Assembly: GCA_002633005.1 (NCBI GenBank)
Contig: NMRA01000181.1
Location: forward strand, 508,959-572,958
From: Phoronis australis
Lineage: Eukaryota; Phoronida; Phoronidae
DNA: 64,000 bases
Direction: 5' to 3'
Shown piece by piece: positions 37,801 to 43,800 of this stretch (the stretch's first letter is position 1; the number at the start of each line of letters is the position of its first letter). Both the position numbers and the translations under genes were made by a program. Below the pieces are notes generated by a model. That model was not told the DNA's origin. It saw nothing but the letters and a program-made list of their open reading frames with translations, and did no database searches.

Positions 37801-40800
37801 AAATGAAACGGGAATAAGTTCACAAAATTATAGGATTAAAGGTGAGATTTAACGTGATCTGTGCCATCTTTCTACAACAGGCTCCGTCAACAGGCGTGTC
37901 AGTGTGCTTTACGAGATCTTAAGTAAGCGAGCTTATATATCTGCAAGCTACGTAACTGTTGGTTCTCATTGGTGATGTGTTTGGTTATGTCGACAGAACA
38001 AGGCTCTCCTGGGAAATAAAACGGCCACCGTGACTTCAGCTAAAGGCAATTGGTTCCTTTTAGAATGGATAACCAGCATAGCACTAATTACAAAAAAAAC
38101 ACAAACAACAGAATCTCAAATGGAGTTTAAAGTACATTTTGAATGTTCATAAATGTTGGAGATACTTTCTAGAATGAATTTTATTTCCCTAAATAGAGCC
38201 CGATTACATGTTAATACTTGTATTGCATAACTCGGACTATACGTATATGAACAAACCCAAAAAATGCAGGGTATTATGTCCTAGACCTCAAGTCAAGCAC
38301 AGCATTCGTTGAACAGCACATCAGACACTGTACAGGTTATTAGACATATCTCTTGCACAAACCTTTCTTTAAGCTGGCGATAAATGCCTCTTTCAGCTCT
38401 GTTCCAATGCCCAGCTGATCGTCAGAGTTGAGAAGGTTAGTCAACAACAGGTGGAGTATCTCAGTGCTCACTTCCTGTAAACCACCTTCTGGACTACCCG
38501 AAGTGTCTGCGTGAAACAAGAACAGTGTGGTCATTAAAGCCTAACAAAGTTTGCAAAAACTACTGATCATAATCGAATATCAAGAACTCAACTCAAAATC
38601 TACACCAGAATGAAGGCAGTCAACTTGTTTGATTTGTGCATTATTAGCAAAGTATGGCAGATAATCAAATACTTCAACCATGACACAAAAGACTAGCTGA
38701 GAGAACTGCCAGACAACTCCCACTCTATACGCAGACTGGATAAGACCTGAAGCTCAAGTCTAAGAGGAAGGCAAAACTTGCCTCACATGGACACCATGTG
38801 AAGAGCCACGTAACTGTGATCTTAGCAGTGAACAATTCAATGCACTTGTGTTACCAGGAATAGTTGATAAGACTAGCTTTTGGGCAAAGACGCAAGGAAT
38901 TTAAAACTTATTGTAACCAGGAATGTGTTCCGCAAATGAAATAAATTAGATTGTATTTGTGACAAGAAATAATCACTTATGGAACTGAAACAGTACCATA
39001 ATGCAACACCTCAACCTCACCGACCAATCACTGCAGTGACAGCCATTTTGCAAGGTTATGCTACAAAGCTCACCGAACGTACTTACGAAACACAAGCATG
39101 ACTTTGCATGGTCTTGCATGACCTCGCTTTTCTTACAAGAAAGTTGGTCTACAGAACACCAGTCTGGTATACCTGATACAATCCAGCACTGGTGCCTGTA
39201 TATGGCACCACCCAGGCCGAATGCCAGCACAAACACAGTTAACAGGTTCCACCAGTGACTCAGAGTTAAGTAATTAACTCAGTCGTGTGCATGTTCTATA
39301 CCATTGTGTCACACTTCTGCAAACAACTGTTAAAGAAATGTGGAACTTTCAGGCTCATTCCTTATCTCTGTGATTGCTTGGCCAAATTATTTAGAAACAC
39401 GACATAAAGTGATGCTGTGAATAATAAGTAGGTTAAAAATTGCTAAATGTTTTTAAGAACGAGTTTCGTGGCAAAAATGATCCGCCACCACTGAACTGTG
39501 TCCTGTAAGTACCGTGACGTGGTGCTGGGGAATAACACTGCATGATGCGGGCTATGTGAGCCCGCGAGATATGTCATTAGTGTAAAGATCGCCTATTTGC
39601 AGAATTTCTTGTTTTCACATTCGCAAGTTGTCAATGAATAAAACCGCACTTTGTTTAGCATAGCTCATGTTCAAATAGCATTCGTCATTTAGTTCCTGCA
39701 ATACATTAGCATAGTTAGGAGCATGCAAATACATCTTTATCCGAATTAAGCATTCTGTTCTTTCCTACAAGTTTTACATAAAAACAATAGTAGAGCAAGC
39801 ACTGAACCAGACATTAACTCACCCGAGTCGATGTAGGAGCTCAACAAATCTGGTAGTTTCTGCTTGACAAACTGGAGAGCAAAGCTTCTGGTTGGCGCCA
39901 CTGACGACTGCAGTAGGGCCAAGGCAAAGACCACTTCCTGTACTCGCGAGAGCTTCAGTAGTTTGCTCAACTGAGGCACAAGTTGAGCAGTGGGACGTAG
40001 AGTCTGCAAAAATAGCTTAAACTCAGGCATGCTCATTGCTAGGAGACGTGAATGTTGTCATAGAAACTGCCAAGGGGCGGACCATAGAACCATTCCAGAT
40101 TAACACTGGTTGATTAGAAATTTGGTGAATGAATATGGGCAGAAAAGACTTTCCGAGAACTATATTAACTCCAGGCTGAATCCCCCACTCCACGTTCACA
40201 GATTCATGGCCACAGGTAAACAAAAGTACTCACCTTTTGATGATGCAGAGGATTATCTATAGCGTAACACAGTATAGAGACAAAGTTAGGCTTGGCTATC
40301 AGTGAGACACACTCCTGTGTCAACAACTGGATCTGAAAATCACAATGGAATAAACAATAGACATTCTAAACAAAGACCAGCAGGTCAATACTTTCTACTT
40401 CAAAGTCCAATTTTTAAGTTGGTACAGGGAGACCACGGTTCTCCATGACCTGTTTCAACGTGTCATTTCAATCTATTTGGCAGCAATTGAGACATGTTTG
40501 AAAGACACTTGACACATTGGTCTCATCTAGATGACTATCAGGATGTCTAACTGGACGCCTGGAATCAAATCAAGACACCCTATCTAGGACACCTTGTTCA
40601 ACATTTGGATGCCAAAGCTAAGTAATTATGTGTCTCTATTAACTCCATAGTGCTCAGTGTTCTCCACAACACAAAATTCAAAGCTCGAAAGGAATTACAA
40701 AATTCATGACCATATTCATAAGGCCATGTATATACAGTAGGAAGCTACGTCTTGAAATAAATGTCCTGACCTTGTATCAAAAGCCCCACATGTCCTAAAC

Positions 40801-43800
40801 TGAAATATCTGAACTCCTCCCCACATATCTGAATGGCCATCCAACACGTTTGGATTTTTAGTTGTGAACATTGCTAGACACTAAAAATGTGACCAGTTTA
40901 TAAGTTGAAAAAAAAAAAACGTGCAGTGGGATCACTATTTACATACATTGGGCAAAAAGATGGGTATATGTGCACTTAAAATAGCGTGCAACTGTTAGTA
41001 CTGTTGTACCACAGAAAAAATCGGTCACTTCGTACTTCTGGCCCGTTTGATGGGGTTCATGCACTTCAGACGCATTTGGATTTTTACTTGTTGGGAACAT
41101 TGGAGATCACCAATGTTTTTGTTTCCCAATGCAATCTCTTACCTGCATATATTATAGGGTAGCCCCAAAAAACGTGTATATTTCGACCAATCCAACACAA
41201 ATCCATTTACTTTTTCCAACTTCTGTCTATGGATGACCGTCCCACAAAGTTTAATCATGAGCATCATTTTGCTTTGAACTGAATGTTCTTTCCAAAATAA
41301 TAGCATTTCAACGTTTGTTTTTTGCGGAAGTCATCTGAACAAACCCATTGCGTAACACTGGAAATCTGCCAACAACGTGACAATGAAGAATAATTTACAA
41401 AAATGGCAAAATTCCACTACTTAACAACCCCTGGCAGTTGTAGGGGCGCTGAACATGTCCCCCTCCCATACATCCACCTTACAAGTAACACACCCTTTAC
41501 ACCCCCATTTGAATTGAAATGAATTCATATCAGTCTGGTGATAAGTGACTATCATTCAGTTTTTTTAGCCTGTTATGATAAGTGATAAGAAATCGTATAA
41601 ATTATCAACACTGACGATGAACCTTCCAAAAAATATCATATCGACCGTTGGTGTGGATTCTTATCAAACATTAATATCATATGATACCATTCACGTGAAT
41701 TCACAGAAATGGTTGCTGTGAATTCCTAGAAAATCTTTTGTGATAAACCAAAACAGCCTGAGTGTTTCAATGAGTCCTACACTGAATAATACTATAAACT
41801 GACAGTACCCACATTGGAAGCAAATGACAAGTCTAATTTGAAATGCTGCATGAAACTCCTCAGGGCCCTCAGCCACCTGAAGAGAAAAGCGCCTGTGCCT
41901 TCCTAGAGGTCAACCCCTTCTCTAACTGAGATGATAATTTTTAATTACTGAAAGAGGATTTTTGGGCCTGATGAGGTGAATTTCACTATTTTCAAAATTT
42001 TTCAAAAGGGAATGGGGCTAATATTCAGCCTCAAAATCAAGGCAGGGAGGGCCATGTTCCTTTCTGTTTAAAATTAAATTAAATTTGTACTTTAACAATT
42101 TAACAACGAGACATGTCAAGGTAACAAGTTATTTCACAAGTCATGGCCTAGGTGATTCCACTTTCTAGGATACAGCGAGGGGCCCATTTTATGAAGCAAC
42201 TTTGGACATGCTTAAGTCAGAAATGCTGTCCTATGCCTCCGCTTAGCTGTAACAGTTTTTGCAATGCAAATTGTAGTAATCACAGTTCAGAAACAATACA
42301 TCAAAAGTGTATGATTAACAAGCAATGATGCATATAAGCTTAGACAATTTGTACATCGCTGAAGATAGATAACTTATTTTTGGAAATGGTTAAGGGAATT
42401 TTAGACATTTCAGATTTTGGCCAAGTCACCTTTCACAAAACAAAGACCAGATCTCAGAAATTCACTAGATCAAATGCTTTAACAGGGCACTCATACATCA
42501 GAGGGGAAAGTTGGCCATGCCTTCTGAGAGGGGATTTCTTCAGGTGAGGAGAAAATTCTACCTAGAGACCACAATCAATAGCACCGCTCACCCTGCTGTA
42601 AGCCCTCATAGGCTCTGCCTCAATTAGCCAAAACGGACAAATCGTGGTCTTTCAAATTGTCACATATGTGAGTTACAATGATTCGAACCTCGAGGGGAAT
42701 TTTTCAATCAAGGGGAATTTTTTGGGCCTCATGAGGGCAATTTTGCGTGATTTTTCAATATTTTTAAGAGGAGAATGGCCTAAATTTAAGTTAGCAACCT
42801 TACAGTATAGAGCGAAATATCATATTCACCATCCCAATGTTTCATCTTCTGATTATAAAATTTAAATACAAATAATAAATATCTTTCCGTCTGAAATTTG
42901 AGACACAGAATAATTATAATGCTCAAAGTCGGGAATTTCTAGAAATAGGCAATATTAGTTGTCCCAACTTCAAGAATCACCAGAAAGAAAGCAAAATCAC
43001 TCTGTAGATTAAAAATTTGAGAAATATGGTTAACGCCAAAACCGCCCTTGTCCCAAACTCTAAAATCAAGAAATGTCACTTTTTGTGAGTTTCCGTGTCC
43101 CAAATTCTGGAGACTGTTTGGAGAATTTTTTAACATTGTTATTGTGGTCAAAAACACGATTAGCTGACAGATGTCAAAACCAATACTGACCTGGTGGAAG
43201 TCTTTTCCAGTATTCTTTGAATCTGTACTAAAATCTATACACGAGAACAAGCACCTGAAGAGATGCTCGTCTGCTTCAGGCCCGTGCTGGCCTACAAGCT
43301 GAAACAGACAGTAGAGAGCAGGTTCGAGGCATCTGGCACTACTGAAGATGACCGAACAACAAATGACTGTAGTGTCACGTGAAACTGTGGCAACAAGTGA
43401 CTTGAGGGTGAACTGGTCCAGAGTAAAAGAGCTTTAAGACATGTGAACTGACACTCCACAAACATATGCAGAATACAAATGAGTATTTGATGATGGGGTT
43501 TGATGCAAGTTCTTTTGTTAACAATCTACTATTTGCCTACTGGCTATTCAGCTTAGACTCTGAAATGTTATCATACACCCTTAGTCCATGTTTAACGTTT
43601 GACAACATATTAAGCTTCATACCATCCAGACTTTTTTCAACACATATTTTCCTCTCAATAGCAATGAGTATGCCTGTCGAAATAGCATTTGCAACTTTCG
43701 TCTTTATAACTGTGCGAGACCATCATTGTGGTTCAACCATCTGTGTCTGATAATTTGGGAAATTTCACCCGCAACCCTGCTCGTATTTTTCAAATGCATT